A stretch of DNA of 9,721 bases, taken from CAYFXE01 sp964347035 (lineage in GTDB: Bacteria > Acidobacteriota > Aminicenantia > Aminicenantales > Aminicenantaceae). Of this stretch, positions 1 through 8,100 are shown piece by piece. Position 1 is the stretch's first letter. The number at the start of each line of letters is the position of its first letter. The translations under genes and the position numbers were made by a program. The notes under the pieces are model-generated. The model did no database searches, had not been told where the DNA came from, and saw only the letters and a list, made by a program, of their open reading frames with translations. The DNA lies in NCBI GenBank assembly GCA_964347035.1, contig CAYFXE010000067.1, positions 1 to 9,721 on the forward strand. The letters are read 5' to 3'.

Positions 1-2
1 TT

Positions 3-422
3 CTTAACTCCGTTTCTGGGAATAAAGGAGAAAGCCTGGTGATCAAGATCGATTCTCGCGCTGTTAACTTAAATATTGGAGGGAAAGCTCAATTGATAGT
101 CTACGTGGGCCACAACGGGTTGATGGATTTTAATCTTGATTATAATCTCTTGAATAATGATCAAAGAACTCGTGAGGCTATCGTCTTGGCCTGCAAAAGC
201 AAATCTTATTTTAAGGAACCGCTTCAAAAAGCAGGGGCCCATCCTCTTCTGTGGACAACAGGACTGCTGACAGCAGAGGCCTATACCCTTAAAGGTGCCA
301 TAGATGGCTGGGTATTGGAGGAATCTGGAGAGAAGATTCGAGAGCGAGCTGCCCAGGCCTATGACCGTTATCAGAAATGTGGATTGAAGGCAGCAAAGAG
401 GCTTTTGGTGACAGGGTGGTAG
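3..422 (+). CDS. Partial conserved hypothetical protein with a caspase-like His/Cys arrangement
   Basis: The reading frame is open to the left edge of the window, so the gene is probably cut at its 5' end. A GTG at 39 preceded by AAAGGAG (24-30) is a possible internal or true start, giving 127 residues. Numbered from that GTG, a hydrophobic strand leads into VGHNGLMDF (His25), and a second strand leads into VLACKSKSYF (Cys52), followed by PLLWTTGLLTAEAYTLKGA and an Arg/Lys-rich helical tail. A strand-GH-G block followed by a strand-AC-S block is the layout of the catalytic dyad in clan CD (caspase/gingipain-like) peptidases. I recall uncharacterised bacterial proteins with GHNGLMDF and TGL-APEAYTL motifs that have a further N-terminal domain, which supports truncation here. 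Peptidase activity is inference. It runs convergently to the minus-strand genes, with 60 bp between the two stop codons, and ends in TAG. Confidence 0.7.
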   Translation, partial: LNSVSGNKGESLVIKIDSRAVNLNIGGKAQLIVYVGHNGLMDFNLDYNLLNNDQRTREAIVLACKSKSYFKEPLQKAGAHPLLWTTGLLTAEAYTLKGAIDGWVLEESGEKIRERAAQAYDRYQKCGLKAAKRLLVTGW

Positions 423-456
423 AAACTTAAGAATTAGGTGAAAATTAGCCTGTTTC

Positions 457-482
457 AAAAATCTCGATGAAGAATTCCTCGA
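457..482 (-). terminator. Weak candidate intrinsic terminator of the C1A peptidase pseudogene
   Basis: Immediately after the TGA at 483-485, the minus strand reads TCGAGGAA-TTC-TTCATCGA (482-464). This is a stem of eight positions with one mismatch, followed after GA by TTTTT (461-457). Placement between convergent genes fits termination. The stem is short, AT-rich and mismatched, so this is only a candidate. Confidence 0.35.
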
Positions 483-1847
483 TCACCTCCTGACATAAAA
501 ACGAATGAACTCACCTCGGGCCACCCCGAAATTGTCTACAAAAAGCATTGGCTCGGCAATAAGATAGTTGACCATTTCTTGGTAGACAATTCCTTGGACC
601 GTGTTCACCCAACATCCCCCTGGAAGGTTCATGGCATTATAGGGTATCCAGCTCTGCCAACGGGTATTAAGACCCTGAGGGGGGACATCATAGACGGCTG
701 TACCACACGCGGCAAATCCGTTTGCGTCTGCATAATGGACATCTTGGCTTGGTACCTGTCTTCCTTTTCCTCCATAACCATCATTAAAGTAGAAATAGAT
801 GACCACTTGATCTGTTCTCCCTAGACCTGGTGGAATGTAAAGGTTACCTTCGAATTTCATAAAGTAGCCAAGATCGGGTCTATCGGGGTAATACGCATTG
901 TGCTCGACTTTGGTGACATTTATTGATGCTTGTTGAATGGGTTTAGGCTGAGGTTGGGGTTGAGGACGGGGCTGAGGCTGAGGTCGGGTAGGTCTTGGGC
1001 TGTTGATGGCGTCTTTAGCGACGAAACCCTCGATAACGACATTTCGGAAATGATCATAATTTACCCAGCAGAAGCCGTTAATTCCCCAATCTTATCCTCG
1101 GGAATTCATCAACTTGAAGGTTCTCATCCGGTCACCGTATCCAACGACGACCATAGCGTGAGCTCCGATCACATCGCCGAGCGAGTTCCAGATCTGATTA
1201 CGGGAAAGATCCTTGAAATTCACATCGATTTTGGCCCCGATGACAACAGGGTATCCGGCGTGTAGGTGAGCCTTCATCTCCTTCGTGTCCAGCACATTGA
1301 CCTTCCTCCAGATATCGATTCGGTATCGTTTGGCTTTCTCCCTAGTCGCACTGGTTGGCTGAGAGGAGAAGTCATTCTCTCGATAAGGCATGCCTGCCCA
1401 AGGGGCAACTCCCTGATTAGAGAGGAGGTTGAAGGCATCTCTGAAGTAGACAGGGATGTTCCGTCCGGTGGAGATCTGGTTGTAGATGTAGGAAGGACTA
1501 AAGACTCTTCTAAAGTCTAACCTTCTTTGTTGGACGAAGGGGACTTTTTCTTCAATCTTCTCCTGGTAGCTCTTGAGCGCGTAGGCCAGTGCTCAACCGA
1601 CACAAGAATTCTGTTTTCCCTGATGTCCGACAGGGGGCATATCATTGGAAAGATCAACAGAAGGAGGGAGTTCATCTCCTGCATAAGGAGTATAGGCTAA
1701 AGGGATACCGCGAAGCTGCTCTGGGCTGCTGAGTTTGAGGCCTGTCCCCGGCTCCTCTGTTGATGCCGGCGGTGCACTCAGCGGACAAATTCCTATTAGC
1801 AATAGGATAATCAATAGCACAAAAATTGACCATGTTCGATTTGACAT
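483..1847 (-). pseudogene. Papain-family (C1A) cysteine peptidase, interrupted by two in-frame stops
   Basis: A single continuous frame of 454 codons encodes an exported papain-like peptidase but is broken by TGA at 1593-1595 (codon 85) and TAA at 1092-1094 (codon 252). No frameshift is needed. Codons 1-30 form a signal peptide. The peptidase domain has oxyanion Gln76, catalytic Cys82 in QGKQNSCVG, His230 in GAHAMVVVGYGD and Asn248 in MNSRG, so all catalytic positions are still encoded. The TGA replaces the Trp expected just after the active-site Cys (CVGWA in relatives). In the conserved NSWG-x-DWG block the first Trp is Arg and the next variable position is TAA. A Pro/Gln/Arg dipeptide linker (about codons 281-300) leads to a C-terminal domain of about 150 residues that has no stops. 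The ATG at 1847 is preferred over 1865 because GAGAAGG lies 6 nt upstream. The full-length product cannot be made without readthrough; the gene looks recently inactivated, and sequencing or assembly error remains possible. Confidence 0.85.
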
Positions 1848-1853
1848 GATAAG

Positions 1854-1860
1854 CCTTCTC
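1854..1860 (-). promoter_or_regulatory. Ribosome binding site that decides the start of the C1A peptidase gene
   Basis: The minus strand reads GAGAAGG six bases before the ATG at 1847-1845. The upstream in-frame ATG at 1865-1863 is preceded by AT-rich sequence with no comparable site. The shorter start also gives a more typical signal peptide (MSNRTW then a long hydrophobic run). Confidence 0.5.
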
Positions 1861-1996
1861 GTCATTTTGATTTAGTTGCTTCTGTCGTTCATTAATCACC
1901 GTTTTATAACTATCTCGGCCTTAAAGGACATTCCGTTTATTTGCTTTCCTTAAGCCGTCTATCGATTCTTTACTCATGTTGTCGTAGACTATCGGA

Positions 1997-3253
1997 TTAT
2001 AACTTTCCTCGCCCTGTTCGAAGAAAGGTCCCTCTGGCCTGAGGCCATCCTGTTAGAGTTGGATCTCCTGTTTCGAGACAGTACAGGCCATTGGATCCAA
2101 TCACCATAATTTTTCCCTGAGTAACGAGAGCCTCTCCTTGAAGTCCTTTAATCTCCGACCTCTTGAATTCCCAAACAGGCTGCCCTGTGTTGAGGTCAAG
2201 AAGTGTTATGGAGCTCTTTTGGACAACAATTCCTCTGCCTCCAGCCAGGCTGAAACCCGCAAGTTCTTCTGCGAGCGGAAACTTCCACTTCACCCTTTCT
2301 TTCGTATGATCCAGACAGCAGATCTCAAATCCCCTGGACACGAAATACGGAGTTCCCCCCTTGTCACGCTTAAAAATGGCGGATTCCTGGTGAAGGAAAA
2401 GTTTCTCCCCGAGGACCGAAAGAGGCCAGGCACTACTGACACCTGGTGTCGGCTCTGGGCTGGATGGGATCGGATCGGGATAAGCCCATATTTGACTTCC
2501 ATCGGAATTGGACAGTGTCCTGGTTTTTCCCTGGAAAACAGTGTACCAGGAGTATTTTTCGGACACCACCATGAGCGAATCTAGCCATTCGGGAGAGATT
2601 TTCCAGAGCTGCTCTCCATCATCCTGAGAGAAGGCAATCACATCATCCAAGGAGGTAGAGAGGATTATCTTCTCATCCACAAGGGAAGGACAGACAATTT
2701 CATTGGATGGAGCGCTTATGGCGTTTTTCCAGAGAAGCCTCCCATCTTTTATATCCCGACTCACAAGGTTGCTCCCTTCTCGCAGGAAGAACCGGTCCCC
2801 CTTTCCGGAAGGCACGGACAATTCTTCCTCTTGCTTGCCATGTTGAGGGACAGTTTCAACTTTCCAAATCGATCGTCCTGTCGAGGCTTCCAGACAGATC
2901 AGATTTCCTTTGATATCATAGACAATAACAGAGCCGTTCAAGTAGAGAAGTGGAGAGAGGACTTTGGACTCCAGCTCATAAATCCAATGCTTTTTGCCCG
3001 TCTTGAGATCCAAGGCTACCACAAAAGGCTTTGTGACTCGGTCTGATTCCGTCCAGGAATTCGATTTATTCCCATGAATGACTGTGTACACCATCCCCTG
3101 ACCTGTCGTGCTGTAGGTGATTATCGAGTAGGGCGAATTGGAAGGACCTGGAAAGGTCCAGGCGATCTGTAACTGCTCGGATTGAGCGGGCTGACTAAGA
3201 ACAATAACAGAAACAAAGCTTACAAAAATACGAATCGAAAAAAATCTTCTCAT
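1997..3253 (-). CDS. Exported PQQ-like beta-propeller repeat protein
   Basis: This 418-residue protein begins with a Sec signal peptide (residues 1 to about 25, ending near PAQSEQ). The rest is built of repeated blades of the PQQ/quinoprotein-like type, recognisable by the pattern L-D-x-x-TG-x-x-x-W: ALDLKTGKKHW (80-90), CLEASTGRSIW (120-130), SRDIKDGRLLW (165-175), FSQDDGEQLW (208-217), LSNSDGSQIW (247-256), CCLDHTKERVKW (312-323) and LLDLNTGQPVW (351-361). The C-terminal GWPQARGTFLRTGR is the closing motif often seen in this family. Such propellers act as scaffolds (as in BamB) or as cofactor-binding dehydrogenase domains. No dehydrogenase-specific cofactor or metal residues are evident, so a binding role outside the cytoplasm is more likely. 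The start is firm: GAGGAGGAAGGG (3265-3254) directly precedes ATG. It stands apart from its neighbours (180 bp upstream, about 150 bp downstream), so it may have its own promoter. Its ligand or partner is unknown. Confidence 0.85.
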   Translation of the reverse strand: MRRFFSIRIFVSFVSVIVLSQPAQSEQLQIAWTFPGPSNSPYSIITYSTTGQGMVYTVIHGNKSNSWTESDRVTKPFVVALDLKTGKKHWIYELESKVLSPLLYLNGSVIVYDIKGNLICLEASTGRSIWKVETVPQHGKQEEELSVPSGKGDRFFLREGSNLVSRDIKDGRLLWKNAISAPSNEIVCPSLVDEKIILSTSLDDVIAFSQDDGEQLWKISPEWLDSLMVVSEKYSWYTVFQGKTRTLSNSDGSQIWAYPDPIPSSPEPTPGVSSAWPLSVLGEKLFLHQESAIFKRDKGGTPYFVSRGFEICCLDHTKERVKWKFPLAEELAGFSLAGGRGIVVQKSSITLLDLNTGQPVWEFKRSEIKGLQGEALVTQGKIMVIGSNGLYCLETGDPTLTGWPQARGTFLRTGRGKL

Positions 3254-3281
3254 CCCTTCCTCCTCTTTCTTGTCACTATCT

Positions 3282-3303
3282 ATCTTGATAAATACTTCAA
3301 GAT
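3282..3303. repeat. Perfect inverted repeat in the leader of the beta-propeller gene
   Basis: ATCTTGA (3282-3288) and TCAAGAT (3297-3303) form a 7-bp perfect dyad with an 8-base spacer. It lies 29 bp upstream of the ATG at 3253 and touches the candidate -10 hexamer. It could be an operator or a small 5' leader hairpin. The sequence is AT-rich, so chance is a real alternative. Confidence 0.35.
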
Positions 3304-3330
3304 TTTCACAAATACGGTGGGCGTCGTCAA
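3302..3330 (-). promoter_or_regulatory. Candidate sigma70-type promoter for the beta-propeller gene
   Basis: On the minus strand, TTGACG (3330-3325, 5 of 6 to consensus) is separated by 17 bases from GAAAAT (3307-3302, 4 of 6). It lies about 50 bp upstream of a strong ribosome binding site and start. The 180-bp gap to the metallopeptidase gene supports a separate promoter here. This is assigned by pattern only. Confidence 0.3.
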
Positions 3331-3433
3331 GGAGCTATCATCCACAGATTTTGAAATCAAGTTATTTTTATCAATAGACGAAATGATCAAGGATTTATTT
3401 GCAGTTCGTCCTCATATTATTGATCAGAGCCGC

Positions 3434-4483
3434 TTATGGAACCATCTTTGTTAAATAGCCTTCAGCCTGGTAAAGCTTTCGACCTGGCTCCACTATTCTT
3501 TCCAGGGTAACCTTCAATCCCTGAGGATCCTTTATTATTTCTGCCCATTCGATCCATCCATCTATTTTTTCGAGCCTTATCGGCTTTCCCTCGAGTAAAA
3601 GAAGGCTGCTTCCCCCATATGCATCTAATTTATTTCCTTGAAAGGTGAGAATCACTTTTGAATTTGTCTGTTCGATTTTGAAGTTTGAAAAGGTGACATT
3701 TCTGTTGATGGTCGTGTAGCTTGCTTCGTTCTCTTTTTTCATCTTAGTGTAGGTCAGTGTCCCTTCATAGATGCCGGCAAAATCGTACTGGTCTCTCTTC
3801 TGAAGGGCTTTTTGTAAGAGCTGGTCATCCTTCGGGTACAGTTTTCTGAGATCTGTAATGTTCTTTTTGGTCCATTGGTTGATTTCTAAGTTGTTCCCGA
3901 GTCGAGGGCTCATAACCGGTGGATAATGAGAAGCGGACGAATCGTGATCGACTCCGATTGCATGACCCAGTTCATGCATGGCCACGAGTTCAAGATCATA
4001 CGTGGCGTCGATAGCGCCGTTCGTGCTGAACATATTTTTCATCGCTGGAGTATCATTGAGAAAAATGAGTACTTCAGCAATACGTCTGACACGTTCCACA
4101 TGGAAGGTGGTGTATCCTAGTTCATTACCACTCTGCTTGAAGAGCGATGAGTTGCTGCTAAATTGAATCCGAATAAAGACCTCATTCTGTGGCACAGTGC
4201 TTCCTATATTTTCAACCATTATATTCAGTTTTCCGCCCAATGAATTATTCCATTTATCCACTGCATTTCTTATAGCTTGTTCGGCTTGGTTCGGTTTCAG
4301 ATAAGCAGGTGGGTTTAGTGTGTCTAAGCTGACTTTAATCGTTTTCTGATTTGGTAGGATGAATCCATCTTCGGGATTTAGTATGATTGTCTGGTCTCTT
4401 GAACTGGAAGTCGCTAAGGCAAAAAAGAAGATGAGAACAAAGACAAGAAAATTTGACTTAATGATATGGATAGTTTTTTTCAT
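3434..4483 (-). CDS. Secreted matrixin-like zinc metallopeptidase (M10 / metzincin)
   Basis: This 349-residue protein has a signal peptide (KK then a hydrophobic run, residues 1 to about 26). Its peptidase core has the extended metzincin zinc site HELGHAIGVDH at residues 170-180: His170, His174 and His180 bind zinc and Glu171 is the catalytic base. Met191 in PPVMSPR is the expected Met-turn. The spacing and the DHD after the third His match the matrixin (M10A) branch. The zinc-binding core ends around LRKLYPKDD (212-220), as matrixin domains commonly do. Residues 232-349 form a separate beta-rich C-terminal domain starting near YDFAGIYEGTLTY that I do not recognise. No cysteine-switch propeptide (PRCGxPD) is present. 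It should cleave proteins outside the cytoplasm; the substrate is unknown. An AAGGAAG site precedes the ATG. It starts 33 bp after the 167-residue protein gene and is very likely co-transcribed with it. Confidence 0.9.
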   Translation of the reverse strand: MKKTIHIIKSNFLVFVLIFFFALATSSSRDQTIILNPEDGFILPNQKTIKVSLDTLNPPAYLKPNQAEQAIRNAVDKWNNSLGGKLNIMVENIGSTVPQNEVFIRIQFSSNSSLFKQSGNELGYTTFHVERVRRIAEVLIFLNDTPAMKNMFSTNGAIDATYDLELVAMHELGHAIGVDHDSSASHYPPVMSPRLGNNLEINQWTKKNITDLRKLYPKDDQLLQKALQKRDQYDFAGIYEGTLTYTKMKKENEASYTTINRNVTFSNFKIEQTNSKVILTFQGNKLDAYGGSSLLLLEGKPIRLEKIDGWIEWAEIIKDPQGLKVTLERIVEPGRKLYQAEGYLTKMVP

Positions 4484-4516
4484 GCTTTCTTCCTTTTGTT
4501 TTTTTCTTTTAAATTC

Positions 4517-5020
4517 TTACTTCTCAATTTTCGCCAAAATGGCCTTAATCTCCTCAAGCATTTTCGGATCGACTCTGATTCCATAGGACAATGAGGTCCA
4601 GACATGTTCGTCCCTATCCGGAATAGAGTAAGCGTTTATATAGGTACTCCAATATGGTTCTCTAAATGTTTGTGGAATTACCAGCGATCCCAGGTATTGA
4701 TTCCCTGAATTGACATAAAAATTGAGAAGGATACCCTCATGATTAGGTCCTTCTTCTTCGTGGGCCTCGTCAGAGATTCTGCCTGTCTTTGCAATGCTGT
4801 GCACCATAAACTTCTGAGTTTTGTAATGAGCGACAAGCCAAATGCTGTCTTTGAATTCAATCTTGGCGTCAGGCAAGAAATCCGCAAGGATCTTTGTAAT
4901 CTCGATTTTAAGTGCCTTTAGAGTGGGGTGAGGGGTTTCCTTCTCTGCGACTTCCTCACTAAAAGAAATAGTCATCAAAAATATAAAGGCTAGAAACATT
5001 AATAATGTTCGTCCCCTCAT
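4517..5020 (-). CDS. Small secreted conserved hypothetical protein
   Basis: The 167-residue product starts with a clear signal peptide (residues 1-21, cleavage near SFS/EEV). The mature part has an N-terminal helix (PHPTLKALKIEITKILADF, 30-48), then beta strands with a distinctive HEEEGPNHEGILLNFYV segment (87-103), VIPQTFREPYWSTYINAY (114-131) and an SLSYG strand (143-147). It ends in an amphipathic helix. From memory, small secreted proteins of planctomycete-like bacteria share the EEEGPN...PQT.REPYW..YINAY pattern, but no function is known to me. GAGGAGGG (5034-5027) lies 6 bp before the ATG, so the start is firm. It directly precedes the matrixin-like peptidase, so a role as its inhibitor, chaperone or substrate is possible but unproven. 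Confidence 0.8.
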   Translation of the reverse strand: MRGRTLLMFLAFIFLMTISFSEEVAEKETPHPTLKALKIEITKILADFLPDAKIEFKDSIWLVAHYKTQKFMVHSIAKTGRISDEAHEEEGPNHEGILLNFYVNSGNQYLGSLVIPQTFREPYWSTYINAYSIPDRDEHVWTSLSYGIRVDPKMLEEIKAILAKIEK

Positions 5021-5040
5021 GGTTATCCCTCCTCGAAGTA

Positions 5041-5068
5041 AAAATAATTATTTGAAATAATTTATCAA
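5041..5068 (-). promoter_or_regulatory. Candidate promoter for the small secreted protein / metallopeptidase pair
   Basis: On the minus strand, TTGATA (5068-5063) is followed after 16 bases by TATTTT (5046-5041), just upstream of the strong ribosome binding site at 5034-5027. The spacer holds a 7-bp dyad, AATTATT-TGA-AATAATT (5046-5062). The 177-bp gap is very AT-rich, so chance matches are expected. The predicted leader would be short, about 15 to 20 nt. Confidence 0.25.
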
Positions 5069-5197
5069 TGAGCGTGAATATTCTTATTTTCATATTTTAA
5101 CCAGCTTCCGCATTGACCCTTAAGAAAAGAAATAAATTAATTCTATTTACTGAGAAAAAGAACGCTTTATATCTAAATTGAAGCATTATCCAAATTA

Positions 5198-8100
5198 TTA
5201 GTTTAGCTGGCGAATTCTGTCATCAATCAGCTTTTTGCAGTTAAGTCGAATCTTCTGCCAGCGTTCGGAGAGTTCGTTGAAGTCGCCCTCCTCGGTCGAG
5301 ATTCGACACCAGATGAAAAAAATATCTCGGTGGATAAAAGCAGCTTCTAGGCCATGCCGAGTCGAATAGACGGCCTGATAATTAACCCATCTTGTTATCT
5401 TGCTTGATGACAGCAGCCGATACTCGAGATTTTCTGAATCCTCTTCGAACTTCGCATCTTGTCTCTTTGAGGGACCTTCGCGCCAGTTTTCATATTTCTC
5501 CCGAGCCCATTTAGGCTCTCCAAACTGTAGAATTTCAAATTTATCAATGATCAAACCCTTATAAATCTCGTTTGTATTTCGAGCGTGTATTCCTCGAAGT
5601 TCGGCAATAGGATTGAAGACAACGGCAGAATATAGGTCCTCCTTCTCCTTCTTCATCACCTTGGCCCCCGTAAATAAAGGATCGATGCGGTGGATGTCTT
5701 GTTCCTGAAAGGCCACGGGTTTGGGCAGTCCGTCATCAAATTCCTCCATCGGAATATAGAACTCGATCTTGGCCGGCTTGGGCGAAATTCCTTTCGGCCT
5801 CAATTGGAGTTCGAATGTGAGCTCATAGTTACCTGATCCGCTTAGCTCTAGGGTTTCTTTATCGATTTCCACTTTGTAGGCCTCTCCGATACCGTATTCC
5901 AGATTCTTTGTCTTGATGATGGGCTCAGGTCCTCCACCGATGTCTGTGTTGAGAAGTTTCATTTTCGTCTGGATACTGACCTCATCCCCCGGCAGTCCGA
6001 TAACGCCATAGTAAGCTTTGACCTTGATTTCGGTATCCGTTGCTCTTGGTGATTCTGGCTCGATCTTCATCAGGAAAATATTTCCTTCCGGATCCGGATC
6101 CTTGGAATCGGAAAGCCTGTAATCTAAATTTTGTTCCTTCTGAAGCTGTTGAGCTCGATGCTCCTGGATGGCCTCCTCGATTTTCTTGAATTCTTCTTGA
6201 TATTTTCTAGCCCATTCATTCTCGATGATCCTGGTTGCCATCCTAAGATTTTCTTCTCGGCTGAATTTTGGCGGGACTTTCGTCGGATTACCGTAAGCTA
6301 AATTAAGACGATACTGGTACATCGTAATCGCATTGAGAAGCTCTGGTTGAGAGCGAAATTTCAAATACCATTTATCTCTGTCAAGGCCGTAAGCTGGACT
6401 CCCAGAAAAGTTCATGAAGCCGATATCATGCTCTATCGTCTGCCAACCTACTGCCGGAACCGATATTTTCTGTTCCCACGGTTTGATTCCGAGAATGTAC
6501 TCGGCGTTAGAAGCATCGATATAACTGGAGACCCATTCCTTCAGACTTTCCCAGACATGCCATATCCAAAGACCGAACAAGCCGCCAGCTAGGATTTCAG
6601 CCGACAGCATACTGTATGCGGCCAGAGGTGGATAAGCAACGAGAAAGAAGATAAGGGCCCCTCCGAACACAGCCGCAGACCATTTTCCAGCTTCCCAGCC
6701 TCCTTGATAAAATGCATGGACAACATCCCAGAATCCTAACACGAGAAAAAGGACGCCCAATCCTCTGTTATGCCAAGGCATTCTGCTCTTGCTCAAATTC
6801 GTCTGTCCTTTTTCATATATCTCTGTGTAATAAGTCCTGCCTCGGCTGATCATTTCCTTCACCGTATTTGTCTGCATGTTTTGGGTTCTCTTTCCCTGTT
6901 CGATACAGGCCTTGGCGGCTTTCTGATTATGTTCCCCGGCAACCTCGTTCACCTTCTCGGCTACGGTATCTTTAATTTCTCGGGGTTCGTTCCTCAATGA
7001 TTCATCCAGAGTCTTCTGCTTTTGCCGGTCGAAATTTTCCTCAAGACGTTCCTGTGCGGCCTCGGGCTCAATCAGATTTTCGGATCGATCAATCCCTCTT
7101 AATTCCGGAGACTTTTCCAGGACTTCCTCATTGCGGGCGAGATTGAGTGTTATTTCTTTTTTCGCTTCTGGGCTGCTCCGCGCGTGATCTTCAACAGGAA
7201 GCTTAGACCTGGGAGGGCGCTGTGAGGATGTGGAAGATTCGGGTTCGACAAAGCTTGGCTTCGGCTGGATACGTTCTAGAAATGCAGCCTTATAGACTTT
7301 CTCGTTGGGGATCTCGACGATGAATTCACCGGCATTTTTATTCTGCAGCAGCGCATTCTTTATCTCGAGTAGATAGTTTCTTCCTTCGGGTGTCTCGGCC
7401 AGATCAGTGGTTTTGATGGCATAAATTGTCGGATCGGAGGTCTCGATACCCAACCTGTAACCCATCTTGTAATACGTGACGGCCGTGTCATAGTTCCGGT
7501 AAAAATTGAGATGCCGCTTTCCAGCCCCATCGGGTGTGATTTTTGAAAATTTGTCCATTCCCATCCGCCAGAACCTTTCTGGAAAGGGACTGTTCTCGAA
7601 TCTTCCTCCCCAGTCTTTTAAAAGAGCTCGAAGAAATTCTTGCGGATCGACTTTCACTTCGACAGTACTCAGTATTTCGCTTGGAGCTTCCGCCGGGGCT
7701 GTTATCTGGATTTGAGAGGGCGTGGTTTTCTTAGGAGGCGCCACTGGTTTGAACTTTTGGTTTCTGATATCTTCAATCTTGCTTCGCAAATCTATAAGAG
7801 GTTTTGTCTTCTGCTTTTCTGCGTTTTCAATGGACTTTATTCGGGGGTAGGCAGATTCTTCAAATGCCGCTCTTTCGGCTCTAATCTCTTGTTCTTTCTG
7901 GGTAAGTTTTCCAATTTCTTCGTTTAGCTGAGCAATCTGGTTTTGAAAATTTTCGATAGCCGCTTTCTGTCGGGGACTAAGCTCCATTCCTGATTCCGCA
8001 GCATCATTTCTTATCTCATTGATGGCGATTTGATTGGTCTCAACCAATGCCTTTCTATTCTTTATCTGGTTCATGAAATCAATGACGGTGGTTACATACT

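Noticed and set aside
932..1005. G-rich, repeat-like stretch (gaggctgaggttgggg...) as a minisatellite or G-quadruplex element
   Set aside because: On the minus strand it is simply the Pro/Gln/Arg linker of the C1A peptidase frame, with codon-spaced repetition.
1593..1595. TGA read as tryptophan (alternative genetic code)
   Set aside because: The TGA sits at a Trp position, but the same frame also has a TAA, and Trp elsewhere in the window is encoded by TGG. The pseudogene's own end also appears to be TGA.
1866..1996. Terminator or promoter between the beta-propeller gene and the C1A pseudogene
   Set aside because: A TATAAA lies on the minus strand, but the -35 match is poor. The GTCTA/TAGAC inverted match has too long a loop for an intrinsic terminator.
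3404..3433. Intrinsic terminator after the metallopeptidase gene
   Set aside because: TGATCA palindromes occur near the stop, but no stem followed by a T-run was found.
3182..3454. Plus-strand open frame with a basic N-terminus
   Set aside because: It overlaps the start of the beta-propeller gene and the intergenic gap, has no ribosome binding site and resembles no protein; it is most likely antisense noise.
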